Source of the DNA: Chloroflexota bacterium
Lineage (GTDB): Bacteria; Chloroflexota; Anaerolineae; Aggregatilineales; Phototrophicaceae
Direction of reading: 5' to 3'
DNA length: 44,487 bases
NCBI GenBank assembly: GCA_026707665.1
Contig: JAPOWK010000150.1
Location: 1 to 44,487 of the forward strand
Made by a program: the position numbers and the translations under genes
Shown: one piece after another, positions 31,163-39,116 of the stretch
Layout: the number at the start of each line of letters is the position of its first letter
Position numbering within the stretch: the stretch's first letter is position 1
The notes under the pieces: generated by a model
What the model saw: only the letters and a program-made list of their open reading frames with translations
What the model was told of the DNA's origin: nothing
Database searches by the model: none

Positions 31163-33919
31163 ATGATAGGATATCGTAAGCGTAGCCTAGGGAAGAAAGC
31201 TGCCGCTGTGGCATCGGCGCTGGAATACGTCATACTGGGTCACAACGACGAGGTTGGGAAAGCAGGCCGTAAACTGCTCATGTTTAACGGCACCCTGCCT
31301 TCGCTTGACCCCAGATTTTATGCGCAACTGGTCGACCTGGAGCCGATGTCGGATGCAGATGGCAAGGCTGGCGCGGCGCTGGTCCTAATTGATTATGACA
31401 GCGCGCGAATGCTGCTGGCGTCCATCCAGCCCGCGGCCGACAGCGCGAGGTCTTATACCGAGCACTACGTATTTATGCCGGCGGACGCGCTCGCGGAATC
31501 GGCGCTGCAGCTTGAGCCATGGCTGGCATTGCTGCCGGAGTTTTCGGCCGATATCGACAGAACCCTGCCGCTGCTGCAACCGCCCGATAGCATTTCGATT
31601 GACAGCGAAACGCGAGCGGAAAACCTATTGCGCATCCTGGACCAGCTGCCGAACGACCGCTTTGATCATCTGTTGACCTTGCTTGGCGCTATCCTTCATG
31701 AGCGGGGCTTGGTCATTGCCGGGTATCCGCCCGACTTCCAGCAGCGGCTTGCTTTGATCGCGGGCTTGCAAGCGCTGATGCCGGGCCGGCTCGCCGCGCA
31801 TTTATCCTTTGCCAGTCAGGCGCCGGCGAAAAGCCAGTATCACCCGCGGTTGTCGTTCGCTGATGAGGTTGAAGGCGCCTCAGGCTGGATCTATGACTGG
31901 GCCTCGCCCAGCGTCATCGCTGATGTCATGGACCATACGTATATAACTGTGCTGCGGGCGTTGTGGCGCGGCGATGTCCTTGAACTGGCGGCCGAGATTC
32001 AGAGCCTGGCGGGGCTCGCCAATTCTGGCGTCGCATCGGGCGACCTTGGGCGAGAGCTTGAGCGGATCGCGGAGCGCCATTGGATTGATCATCAGGTGCG
32101 GGCGCCGGCCGATGAAGTCACCACCGAGGCGATTGTTCGGATCTTGGATGGCGCCGCGCCGCCTAGCGATGAGATGCGCCGCCAGTACATCAGGAAGCTG
32201 CTGCACAACGCGCTCAGCGAACGAGACGCGGCTGCCGGCAAACGCGTGGCGGAAGAGCTCGAAAAGGACGCCTCGCTGGAAAGCGACTTGTCCGAGATTT
32301 TTGACGCGATGCTGAAAGATCAGCCGGACGCGGTCTACGTCTTCATTCGCAATCGGCTGATGAACCTGGGCGTCGACGACGCCTGGATTCCCCGATTGCA
32401 GGCGGCCGCGCGCAACTCGCTGGAAGTCGCTATTGAGGAGGGCGATGTCGGCACCTTGGCCGGCTGGCTGGAACTTATCGCGCATGAGCCACAGACCTAT
32501 CAACTACACGCTATTCTGCAAGAGGCGATTCTGCAGGCCAGACAGCGCGCATACGCCGACGGCGAGCTCGGCATTCACCTGATTTTGATTGCGGTCCGCC
32601 GCGTACCGGCAATTGTCAATGCGCTCTACCAGGACGAGCAGCTGATCAACGCGCTGGAATCCAAAGTGCGAAAAGCCCTGCAACAGGCGTCAGCGGCTAC
32701 GCTTGAAAAATTGATCGACGAGAAGACGGAGTATTTCCTGCTCGCCTTGTATCACGGCATCCAGGTCTCAGACGAGATTCTGGTCACCTTGCCTACGGTC
32801 AAGCGGCTCTGGTCGCTGTATGAGTCGGACGAGCGGGTCAATCTGCCGGCCGTATTCCGCCCGCCAGCGGCAGCGCGTCTGCTGGCGACCGAAGCCAGCC
32901 ATCAAATGACGGAAGAGGCGCTTGACTTTCTCTTCGACTGCATCGTCGCTTGCGACGATCGCAAGCTGATTGTGGATACAGCGCATCATTTCGCAGACCG
33001 CGATCTGCTATTCCCGCGTTTGAGCCAGGCCTTGGAAAGCGACGTGATACCCCTGGACAAAGTGCTGTCCGTCATGAGCGCGGTTGGCGGCATCAAGAGC
33101 GCGCCGCCAAATGAATTGATCGACACCTACTTCACCTTGCTCGATTATTATCAATGGGAACCGCAGACACAGCGTCTGGTGGAAGCGCTCTCTCGGCTGA
33201 TGGCGAAACACCAGGATACGCGGGTATCCTACCGCCATCTGTGGCGACTGTTTGAGGCTTGCCAGGAATTGGCGGTCGAGGGCGCGACCCGCGTTTCGAT
33301 GACGCACCTGCTGCTGCAGTATGGGGAAGAGGAAGACCTCTCTCTCGTAGTGGAGGGCTTGGGGCGGATTTGGCGACAGATCGGCTGGAGCAAGGCGCTG
33401 CAAGGAGTAGTGAACGCCTGGTGGAGGCATTACACGCACGGCTTGAGCCTCTCGCAGCTGCAACGCATGGAACGTGAACTGGAGCCACAGCGTCAGCTCG
33501 AGCCGCAGAAGCACATCCTTTATTCGGCCTTGGCGATGCGGCGCTGGCTGCACAGCCAGGACCCGGCTGAGCTGGCCGAATCTATCAACACAACCTACAC
33601 CATCCTGGAGCATATCACCGAAGCCTTTGACGCGGAGCATATCCATGAGATAGACTCGCATACGATCCGAAGCGAGCTGGATGAAGTCGGGCGCGGGCTC
33701 TCATCGGAGCAGCGCCACATTTTGGCGAATAACCTGCGCAACCTCGCCCATCGCATCACGAAGATGGCGGAGAGACGCAGCAAGCCGTCGCTCATCCGCA
33801 GCGATGACAGCATTGAGCGTCAATTGCAGCATGGCGAAGCGAATCCGCAGGGCTCAATCGACATGATGAAATGGATCGCCGGTTATCTGGACGGCGCCCA
33901 CCCGCCGGGCGAGGAATAA
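31163..33919 (+). CDS. Large helical protein of unknown function, possibly with a GAP1-N-like N-terminal domain
   Basis: The product has about 918 residues from ATG 31163; TTG 31118 and GTG 31208 are alternatives, and GTG 31208 would begin right at the first conserved-looking strand. No signal peptide or membrane segment is seen. Residues 30-250 form a mixed alpha/beta region (ALEYVILGHNDEVGKAGRKLL, AALVLIDYDSARM, YTEHYVFMPADAL, LSFASQAPAKS) that loosely recalls the GAP1-N domains of NTPase-associated conflict systems; this is only a pattern impression. The remaining 650 residues are almost all helical, with amphipathic repeats like HEAT or TPR solenoids. The neighbours are propeller and kinase-nSTAND genes, but no GTPase, MoxR or vWA gene is beside it. 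I do not assign a function. Confidence 0.75.
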   Translation: MIGYRKRSLGKKAAAVASALEYVILGHNDEVGKAGRKLLMFNGTLPSLDPRFYAQLVDLEPMSDADGKAGAALVLIDYDSARMLLASIQPAADSARSYTEHYVFMPADALAESALQLEPWLALLPEFSADIDRTLPLLQPPDSISIDSETRAENLLRILDQLPNDRFDHLLTLLGAILHERGLVIAGYPPDFQQRLALIAGLQALMPGRLAAHLSFASQAPAKSQYHPRLSFADEVEGASGWIYDWASPSVIADVMDHTYITVLRALWRGDVLELAAEIQSLAGLANSGVASGDLGRELERIAERHWIDHQVRAPADEVTTEAIVRILDGAAPPSDEMRRQYIRKLLHNALSERDAAAGKRVAEELEKDASLESDLSEIFDAMLKDQPDAVYVFIRNRLMNLGVDDAWIPRLQAAARNSLEVAIEEGDVGTLAGWLELIAHEPQTYQLHAILQEAILQARQRAYADGELGIHLILIAVRRVPAIVNALYQDEQLINALESKVRKALQQASAATLEKLIDEKTEYFLLALYHGIQVSDEILVTLPTVKRLWSLYESDERVNLPAVFRPPAAARLLATEASHQMTEEALDFLFDCIVACDDRKLIVDTAHHFADRDLLFPRLSQALESDVIPLDKVLSVMSAVGGIKSAPPNELIDTYFTLLDYYQWEPQTQRLVEALSRLMAKHQDTRVSYRHLWRLFEACQELAVEGATRVSMTHLLLQYGEEEDLSLVVEGLGRIWRQIGWSKALQGVVNAWWRHYTHGLSLSQLQRMERELEPQRQLEPQKHILYSALAMRRWLHSQDPAELAESINTTYTILEHITEAFDAEHIHEIDSHTIRSELDEVGRGLSSEQRHILANNLRNLAHRITKMAERRSKPSLIRSDDSIERQLQHGEANPQGSIDMMKWIAGYLDGAHPPGEE

Positions 33920-34005
33920 CCAGTTATCTTGATAATATTATTTCCTTTGTTTTCAAAGTAAAATCAGATGATTCACGAGCCGGCGCTAAGGAGAAGCACG
34001 GGCGC

Positions 34006-34353
34006 ATGGAAAAGCTGTTCACCTATGGCACGCTGCGCGATCCGGCGACGCAGCAGAAGCTGCTGGGTCGCACCTTGGGCGGCGGCCTGCCGGATACCTT
34101 GCGCGGCTACCGGCTGGCGAAGCTCACCGGCATCCATGAAGTCTATTCGATTTTACAGCCCCATCCCGGTTCCGCCGTCGAGGGCATGCTCTTTGAAGTC
34201 AGCGCCGATGAGCTGGAGCGCCTGGATGACTACGAGGGCGAAGCCTATCAGCGGGTGAGCGTCCGCCTGGTGAGCAAGACCCGCGCCTGGGCTTATACGG
34301 AAAACCCCAAATCGAGCTTTCGCATTCATATCGAGCCGCCCGACAACCCATAA
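34006..34353 (+). CDS. Gamma-glutamylcyclotransferase-like (AIG2/GGCT) protein
   Basis: This 115-residue protein has the family's opening motif LFTYGTLRDP, which forms the substrate loop, and the catalytic glutamate Glu77 in LERLDDYEGEAY. Length and motif spacing match small bacterial AIG2-like proteins, which cyclise gamma-glutamyl amines or peptides to 5-oxoproline, or act on related amides. ATG 34006 is chosen over an upstream in-frame start because the family begins here. AAGGAG lies 12 bases upstream (33988-33993), slightly far. The 86-base gap before the start is AT-rich (TTGATAATATTAT) and may hold a promoter. The gene is followed by three hairpin-repeat copies. Confidence 0.85.
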   Translation: MEKLFTYGTLRDPATQQKLLGRTLGGGLPDTLRGYRLAKLTGIHEVYSILQPHPGSAVEGMLFEVSADELERLDDYEGEAYQRVSVRLVSKTRAWAYTENPKSSFRIHIEPPDNP

Positions 34354-34390
34354 CATGCGAAGAAATTCCCAATGAGTCAAAATGCTTGCA

Positions 34391-34412
34391 CGGGCGAGCC
34401 GGCGCTGTGCCG
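34391..34412 (+). repeat. GTAGGGGCG hairpin repeat, degenerate copy 9
   Basis: The left arm GGGCGAGCC is intact, but the right arm has decayed and the stem is broken. Confidence 0.5.
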
Positions 34413-34440
34413 CTATAAGTCTCCGAACATAGACGAATTC

Positions 34441-34464
34441 GCAGGGGCGGGCCGGCGGCGCACC
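34441..34464 (+). repeat. GTAGGGGCG hairpin repeat, degenerate copy 10
   Basis: It begins GCAGGGGCGGGCC and has lost most right-arm pairing. Its flank (GACGAATTCG) matches that of copy 11 (GATGAATTCG), so the two form an imperfect tandem about 54 bases apart. The downstream CCAAAATAAGGA also occurs at 43721, before the second PhyH gene. Confidence 0.55.
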
Positions 34465-34493
34465 AAAATAAGGATCTAAATCTAGATGAATTC

Positions 34494-34522
34494 GTAGGGG
34501 CGAGCCGGTGGCTCGCCCCTAC
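34494..34522 (+). repeat. GTAGGGGCG hairpin repeat, copy 11 (complete palindrome)
   Basis: This is the most complete copy. A 13-bp perfect stem, from GTAGGGGCGAGCC to its complement ending CCCCTAC, surrounds the loop GGT. It lies 21 bases upstream of the oxidoreductase ATG. Confidence 0.85.
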
Positions 34523-34543
34523 AAAAACGTGGAAAAACGCTGC

Positions 34544-35719
34544 ATGACTGAGCTCGGCATCGGTGTGATCGGCATGGGCTGGATGGGGCAGGTTCACGCC
34601 CGCTCTTACCGCCTGGCGCGGCAGCGCTTCCCCGACAGCGGCCTATCGGCGCGGCTCGTCATCTGCTCCGACAATGTCGCCCAGCGCGCCGAGACCGCCC
34701 GCGAACTGCTGGGTTTCGAATCTGCCAGCACGCGCTGGCGGGATGTCGTTGAGCATCCCGCTGTAGAGATCGTGAACATCGCCACGCCGAATCATCTGCA
34801 CGTGGAGATCGCCGAGGCGGCCGCGGCCGCTGGCAAGCACATTTTCTGCGAGAAGCCGGTGGGGCGGACGCCGCAAGAGACCGCTCAAATCGAATTCCTC
34901 GCGCGCAGAGCCGGCGTCTTGAGCTTCGTCGGCTTCAACTATCGCTGGGCGCCGCTGGTCATCCAAGCCAAGAAGCTGATCAGCCAGGGCGCGCTGGGCG
35001 AACTGACCCAGTATCGCGGGCGCTTCTTCAGCATGTACGGCAGCGATCCGCTGGGTTTGCTCTCCTGGCGCTTCGACCGTGAGATCGCCGGCTACGGCGT
35101 GCTGGGCGATGTCATGGCGCATGTGACCGATATGGCGCTCTACCTCGCTGGCGGCGTCACGCGGCTGGTCAGCAACGCGCATACCTTCATCACCGAGCGG
35201 CCTAAGCCTATTCCGGGCAAAGGCACCCATTATTCGCGCGGCGCACCGGATGACCCCAAGGGACCGGTGACGAACGAAGACTATGTGGGCGCGCTGCTGG
35301 AGTTCGAGAACGGCGCGCGCGGCTCGGTCGAGGTCTCGCGCTCCATCTTTGGGCCTAAGAACCAGATGGCTTTTGAACTCAACGGCACGAAGGGCGCGAT
35401 CAACTGGGATTTCGAGCGGATGAACGAATTGCAACTTTACCTTCCCGACGCGGATGGCGGGCATGATGGCTACACGCGGCTGGTCGGCGGCGACCAATAT
35501 CCCTACCATGGAAACTTTAACCCGGGAGAAGGCAGCGGCTTGGGCTACGAAGACATGAAAGTGATCGAAGCCTACAACTTCCTGCAATCCGTTGCCGATG
35601 GCGTCCAGCGCGCGCCCGGACTGGCGGAGGCGCTAGCCGTGGCTGAGGTGCATGCGGCAATGATCCGCTCCTGGGAGAGCGGCGCCTGGGAAGTTGTCAA
35701 AAGCCTGCGGCTGGACTGA
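34544..35719 (+). CDS. Gfo/Idh/MocA family NAD(P)-dependent oxidoreductase
   Basis: This 391-residue protein has the family's Rossmann opening (IGVIGMGWMGQVHARSY, with GxGxxG), the cofactor and substrate loop motif CEKPVGRTPQE with the conserved Lys, and the C-terminal alpha/beta domain with GVLGDVMAHVTDMALYL holding the catalytic-region Asp and His. Members oxidise or reduce sugars, inositols and related polyols. The start is ATG 34544; an in-frame extension to 34508 would run into the hairpin repeat and is not preferred. It stands alone between repeat clusters and could take part in the sugar catabolism coded upstream (inference). The substrate cannot be named. Confidence 0.9.
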   Translation: MTELGIGVIGMGWMGQVHARSYRLARQRFPDSGLSARLVICSDNVAQRAETARELLGFESASTRWRDVVEHPAVEIVNIATPNHLHVEIAEAAAAAGKHIFCEKPVGRTPQETAQIEFLARRAGVLSFVGFNYRWAPLVIQAKKLISQGALGELTQYRGRFFSMYGSDPLGLLSWRFDREIAGYGVLGDVMAHVTDMALYLAGGVTRLVSNAHTFITERPKPIPGKGTHYSRGAPDDPKGPVTNEDYVGALLEFENGARGSVEVSRSIFGPKNQMAFELNGTKGAINWDFERMNELQLYLPDADGGHDGYTRLVGGDQYPYHGNFNPGEGSGLGYEDMKVIEAYNFLQSVADGVQRAPGLAEALAVAEVHAAMIRSWESGAWEVVKSLRLD

Positions 35720-35734
35720 ACCAACCAATTTGAT

Positions 35735-35762
35735 GTAGTGGCGGCAAGGCCGTGCCGCCTAT
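35735..35762 (+). repeat. GTAGGGGCG-like hairpin, variant copy 12
   Basis: GTAGTGGCGGCA with its complement TGCCGCC forms a 7-bp stem. It is a diverged relative of the same family. Confidence 0.5.
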
Positions 35763-35781
35763 GTTACTTGGAAGGTAAGCT

Positions 35782-35808
35782 GCGGGCGTTTCAGCGAAAC
35801 GTCCCTGC
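35782..35808 (-). repeat. GTAGGGGCG hairpin repeat, copy 13 (reverse orientation)
   Basis: The arms GGGCGTTTC and GAAACGTCC pair with one wobble around the loop AGC. It lies just upstream of the guanine deaminase start and uses the same inner arm (GTTTC) as copy 1. Confidence 0.7.
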
Positions 35809-35820
35809 ATAGTTTAGACG

Positions 35821-37149
35821 ATGGTGAACCCGATGACAGAGCTTGCCCTGCGCGGCGCCACTTACAGCCTGGTCGCCGATCCCTTTCACAACGCGGCCAC
35901 CGACTGCGTCGACTATGAGCCGGACGGTTGCATTCTCATACGCGAAGGCGTCATCGCCGAAATCGGCGCCTATGCCGACCTGCGCGACCAGCTGCCAGAC
36001 GACATCGACCTGCGCCATTGTCCCGATGCGATTCTGATGCCGGGTTTTGTCGACGCTCACATCCATTATCCGCAGGTCGAGATCATCGGTTCGTACGGCG
36101 CCCAGCTATTGGAGTGGCTGAACAAATACACCTTCCCGGCCGAGGCTCGTTTCGTCGATGACGATCACGCCAGGCGCATCGCTGACTTCTTCATCAGCGA
36201 GCTGCATCGCAATGGCACAACATCGGCTTCGGTATTCTGCACCTCGGCGCCGGGCTCGGTTGACCCCATCTTCGAGGCGGCGCAACGCAGCAATATGCTG
36301 CTGCTGGCGGGGAAGATGATGATGGATAGCCATGCGCCGGCCAACCTGGTTGATACCGCCCAATCCAGTTACGACGATTCCAAGGCGCTGATTGAGCGCT
36401 GGCACAGGCGCGGTCGCTGCCTCTATTCAGTGACGCCGCGCTTTGCCTTGACCAGTAGCCCAGAGCAGCTCGAACTGGCCGGCGCCTTAATGGGCGAATA
36501 CAGCGACGTCCGTTTGCAATCGCATATTTCGGAGAACCAGGCCGAGGTCGCGCGCGCCGCCGAGCTTTATCCGGAACGCAGCGATTATACCGACATCTAT
36601 GCGCATTTCGGCTTGCTGGACGAACGAGCCATTTACGGGCACGGCATCCATCTGTCGGAGGACGAGCTGCGGCGCTTTCACGAGGCCGGCGCCAAAATCG
36701 CCCACTGCCCCACCTCAAATTTCTTCATCGGCAGCGGATTATTCGACATCGCGACTACCAAAGACGCGACCCGGCCCGTCACCGTCGGGCTCGGCAGCGA
36801 TGTCGGCGGCGGCACCAGCTTCTCCCTGCTGCAGACGATGAGCGAAGCCTACAAGATGGCGCAGCTGCGCGGCATCTCGCTGACAGCGACGCAGTGCTAT
36901 TACCTGGCCACCTTGGGCAGCGCCGAAGCGCTGGGCTTGGCGGACGAAGTTGGCAGCCTGCAAAAAGGCTACGCCGCCGATATCATCGTCTTGGATCCGC
37001 GAGCGACCCCGTTGCTGGAGCTGCGCGCTGATGTCGCCGAGTCGCTGGACGAGCTTCTTTTCGCGCTGATGATCTGCGCCGATGATCGGGCGATCGCGGC
37101 GACTTATGTGGCGGGCGAGCGCGTCTACGAGCGCGACAATTCGGCTTAG
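35821..37149 (+). CDS. guaD: Guanine deaminase
   Basis: This 442-residue amidohydrolase matches guanine deaminase along its length. It has the zinc-binding PGFVDAHIHYPQ, the family-specific SYGAQLLEWLNKYTFPAEARF, GTTSASVF, the further metal and substrate residues in LQSHISEN, YGHGIHLSEDELRR and IAHCPTSNFFIGSG, and the catalytic-region Asp in GLGSDVGGG. It converts guanine to xanthine and ammonia in purine breakdown. The start is ATG 35821, with ATG 35833 as alternative; neither has a clear ribosome site. Its TAG overlaps the stop of the convergent glycosyltransferase gene, so the two genes share four bases and no terminator fits between them. No other purine catabolic gene adjoins it; the molybdenum enzyme at 19411 is IorAB-like rather than an obvious xanthine dehydrogenase. 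Confidence 0.93.
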   Translation: MVNPMTELALRGATYSLVADPFHNAATDCVDYEPDGCILIREGVIAEIGAYADLRDQLPDDIDLRHCPDAILMPGFVDAHIHYPQVEIIGSYGAQLLEWLNKYTFPAEARFVDDDHARRIADFFISELHRNGTTSASVFCTSAPGSVDPIFEAAQRSNMLLLAGKMMMDSHAPANLVDTAQSSYDDSKALIERWHRRGRCLYSVTPRFALTSSPEQLELAGALMGEYSDVRLQSHISENQAEVARAAELYPERSDYTDIYAHFGLLDERAIYGHGIHLSEDELRRFHEAGAKIAHCPTSNFFIGSGLFDIATTKDATRPVTVGLGSDVGGGTSFSLLQTMSEAYKMAQLRGISLTATQCYYLATLGSAEALGLADEVGSLQKGYAADIIVLDPRATPLLELRADVAESLDELLFALMICADDRAIAATYVAGERVYERDNSA

Positions 37150-39116
37150 CTGGCGCCGCCAACTTCGACTGTTCCCAGTTCAACATAACTGCTGTCGCCG
37201 ACCGGCAGGCGCGCCGCCGGGTCATTGATGTCGTAGAGCCCGGCGATCAAGCGATATTCGCCCGCCGTCAAGTCCGCCGGAATGAGCAGACCGTGATTAT
37301 CGACTATCGTCTCGCCAGGCGCCCAGGCCGTCGTCCTGGATGAGCCGCCGACCGGTTCACTGTCGCGCTGGGCGACCAGAGCGCCCTCGCGATCCAAAAG
37401 CTGGAGGAAGACTTTGTAGCGCCCGCGCGGCGACGCAAGCGCGGTCCAGACCAATTGAACTTGCAAAACATCGCCAGGCGCCAAAGTTGTCGCGCCCAGC
37501 GCTACGGCATGCAATGAAATCTCGTAGGCGAAATCACGGGCGAGAATGGTTGGCTCGTCAATGTCCGCCGGGCTGACATATAACACATGACGCAGGTCAT
37601 CGACCCAGCGATCATCCACTTCAAACGCACTCCGGTTGAGCGTCGTCTCCACGATCAGATTAGGGTCCTGCTGCTCGGCGCCATAGAAGATGACTTGCAG
37701 TCGATTATGCGCGGCGATGATGTCCCGCACCTGGTTTCGGGTCGCTTCGTCATCGCCCCCCAGCGGCAAGGGGTAGACGGGCGCATCCGCTTGGTAATAG
37801 TAGCGCAGCAACTCTTGCAAGCCAGGCGCGCTGACGATGAGGGCGTCGCCCGGGCGCAAATCGCTTTCGATTCGCCTGGCCAAACCGCGCATGTCATCGC
37901 GCTGGAAGGCGGGATGGTGATATAGCGTGTCCAGCGCAGAAAGCAGCGCTAAGAGATAGGCGGCAAGGGCAAGAGCCGAAACCAGCTTGGGAAGGGCGCG
38001 AAGGTACGAAGGACCCTGACGGATCGGCAGCTGCCAAAGGACCCAGGCGCCGCCACCCAGCCACAGTGCGAATGCCAACTGCGCCGGCAGCAAGAAGCGC
38101 AGAAAGCCCTGCCCCAAGCCAACGAAGAGAAAAACGGCGATTGAGATCAGCGCCCAGACGACTGGCAGCAGCGCAAGCCAGCGGTCTCGCCGGCGATAAG
38201 CCGATGAGAGTAGCCCCAGAAGGAGGAAGACGCAGGCGACCAGCCAAAGGTGGCTCGCGCTCAAATCAAAAGCGCTGCCAAAAGCCAGGAGCTCCATCAT
38301 CTCGGTCAGCATCTGATCGACGGGCAAGCGCGCCAAGCGATGCGACCGGTTGCCCAATTGCGCGATGGCCACCGGCAGCCAGGGCAGGAACAGGATCAGC
38401 GTCAAGGCATGCGCCAGCGGGACTTTGAGCCAGCGCCGCGGTGTCCGTCGCCAGGCGGTCCGGTCGCCGACTTGAGAAGCGCAGAACCAAAATGCAGTCA
38501 GCGCAGCCTGCGTCACAATTACGAAAATGTGCGCGAAATGCGTGTAGAGTCCAAGCGCATTGATCAGCCCCAGCCCAATGACGCGCCCCAAACCAATTTG
38601 CCGGCCGGCGCCCGCCTCGCGCTCGCGCAGGATATCAAGGTACAGCCACATGCTGGATGCCGCGATCACCGTGAGCATGGCGTACATGCGCGCTTCTTGC
38701 GCATAGTAGATGCTGAAACTGTTGAAGGCGACCAGCGCGGCCGCCGCCAGCCCGGCGACGGGATGAAAGAGCCGCGCGCCCATAACATAGGCGAAGGCGA
38801 CGCTGATGACGCTGAAGAGCGCGGAGAGCATTCGCAGCGCAAATTCCGATGAGCCGGTCAGGTCGCGCCACCAGCCTAGCAGCGTGAAATAAGCGGGTAC
38901 GTGCACATTGGTCTGCAAGTGGGATATCAGCTCGGGCAGCGCCCGCGTCGAATGGGCGTAGGCGACGCCTTCGTCATACCAAAGTGATTGCGCCCCAAGC
39001 CGGTGGAAGCGCGCCGCCGCCGCTAGCAAAAGGATGACAACGACTAGCAAAATGAAAAGCGGGCGTCGCTGGTGCAGGCGTCTCAGCGCCGGACCCATCC
39101 TCGCCTCGTCGGTCAT
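37146..39116 (-). CDS. GT39/ArnT-like membrane glycosyltransferase
   Basis: This 656-residue protein has an N-terminal region of roughly ten to twelve hydrophobic helices and a soluble C-terminal third. The GT-C signature is clear: the acidic pair Asp48-Glu49 in LGAQSLWYDEG in the first extracytoplasmic loop, HVPAYFTLLGWW, and IYYAQEARMYAML. Such enzymes move a sugar from a polyprenyl-phosphate donor onto a protein or glycolipid outside the membrane. The C-terminal part (about 510-650) is a beta-rich domain (LQVQLVWTALASPRGRYKVFLQLLD, VDNHGLLIPADLTAGEYRLIAGLYD) that may bind the acceptor. Its ATG overlaps the stop of the upstream hydrolase gene (ATGA), so both are made as a pair. Donor and acceptor are unknown. 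Confidence 0.85.
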   Translation of the reverse strand: MTDEARMGPALRRLHQRRPLFILLVVVILLLAAAARFHRLGAQSLWYDEGVAYAHSTRALPELISHLQTNVHVPAYFTLLGWWRDLTGSSEFALRMLSALFSVISVAFAYVMGARLFHPVAGLAAAALVAFNSFSIYYAQEARMYAMLTVIAASSMWLYLDILREREAGAGRQIGLGRVIGLGLINALGLYTHFAHIFVIVTQAALTAFWFCASQVGDRTAWRRTPRRWLKVPLAHALTLILFLPWLPVAIAQLGNRSHRLARLPVDQMLTEMMELLAFGSAFDLSASHLWLVACVFLLLGLLSSAYRRRDRWLALLPVVWALISIAVFLFVGLGQGFLRFLLPAQLAFALWLGGGAWVLWQLPIRQGPSYLRALPKLVSALALAAYLLALLSALDTLYHHPAFQRDDMRGLARRIESDLRPGDALIVSAPGLQELLRYYYQADAPVYPLPLGGDDEATRNQVRDIIAAHNRLQVIFYGAEQQDPNLIVETTLNRSAFEVDDRWVDDLRHVLYVSPADIDEPTILARDFAYEISLHAVALGATTLAPGDVLQVQLVWTALASPRGRYKVFLQLLDREGALVAQRDSEPVGGSSRTTAWAPGETIVDNHGLLIPADLTAGEYRLIAGLYDINDPAARLPVGDSSYVELGTVEVGGAS

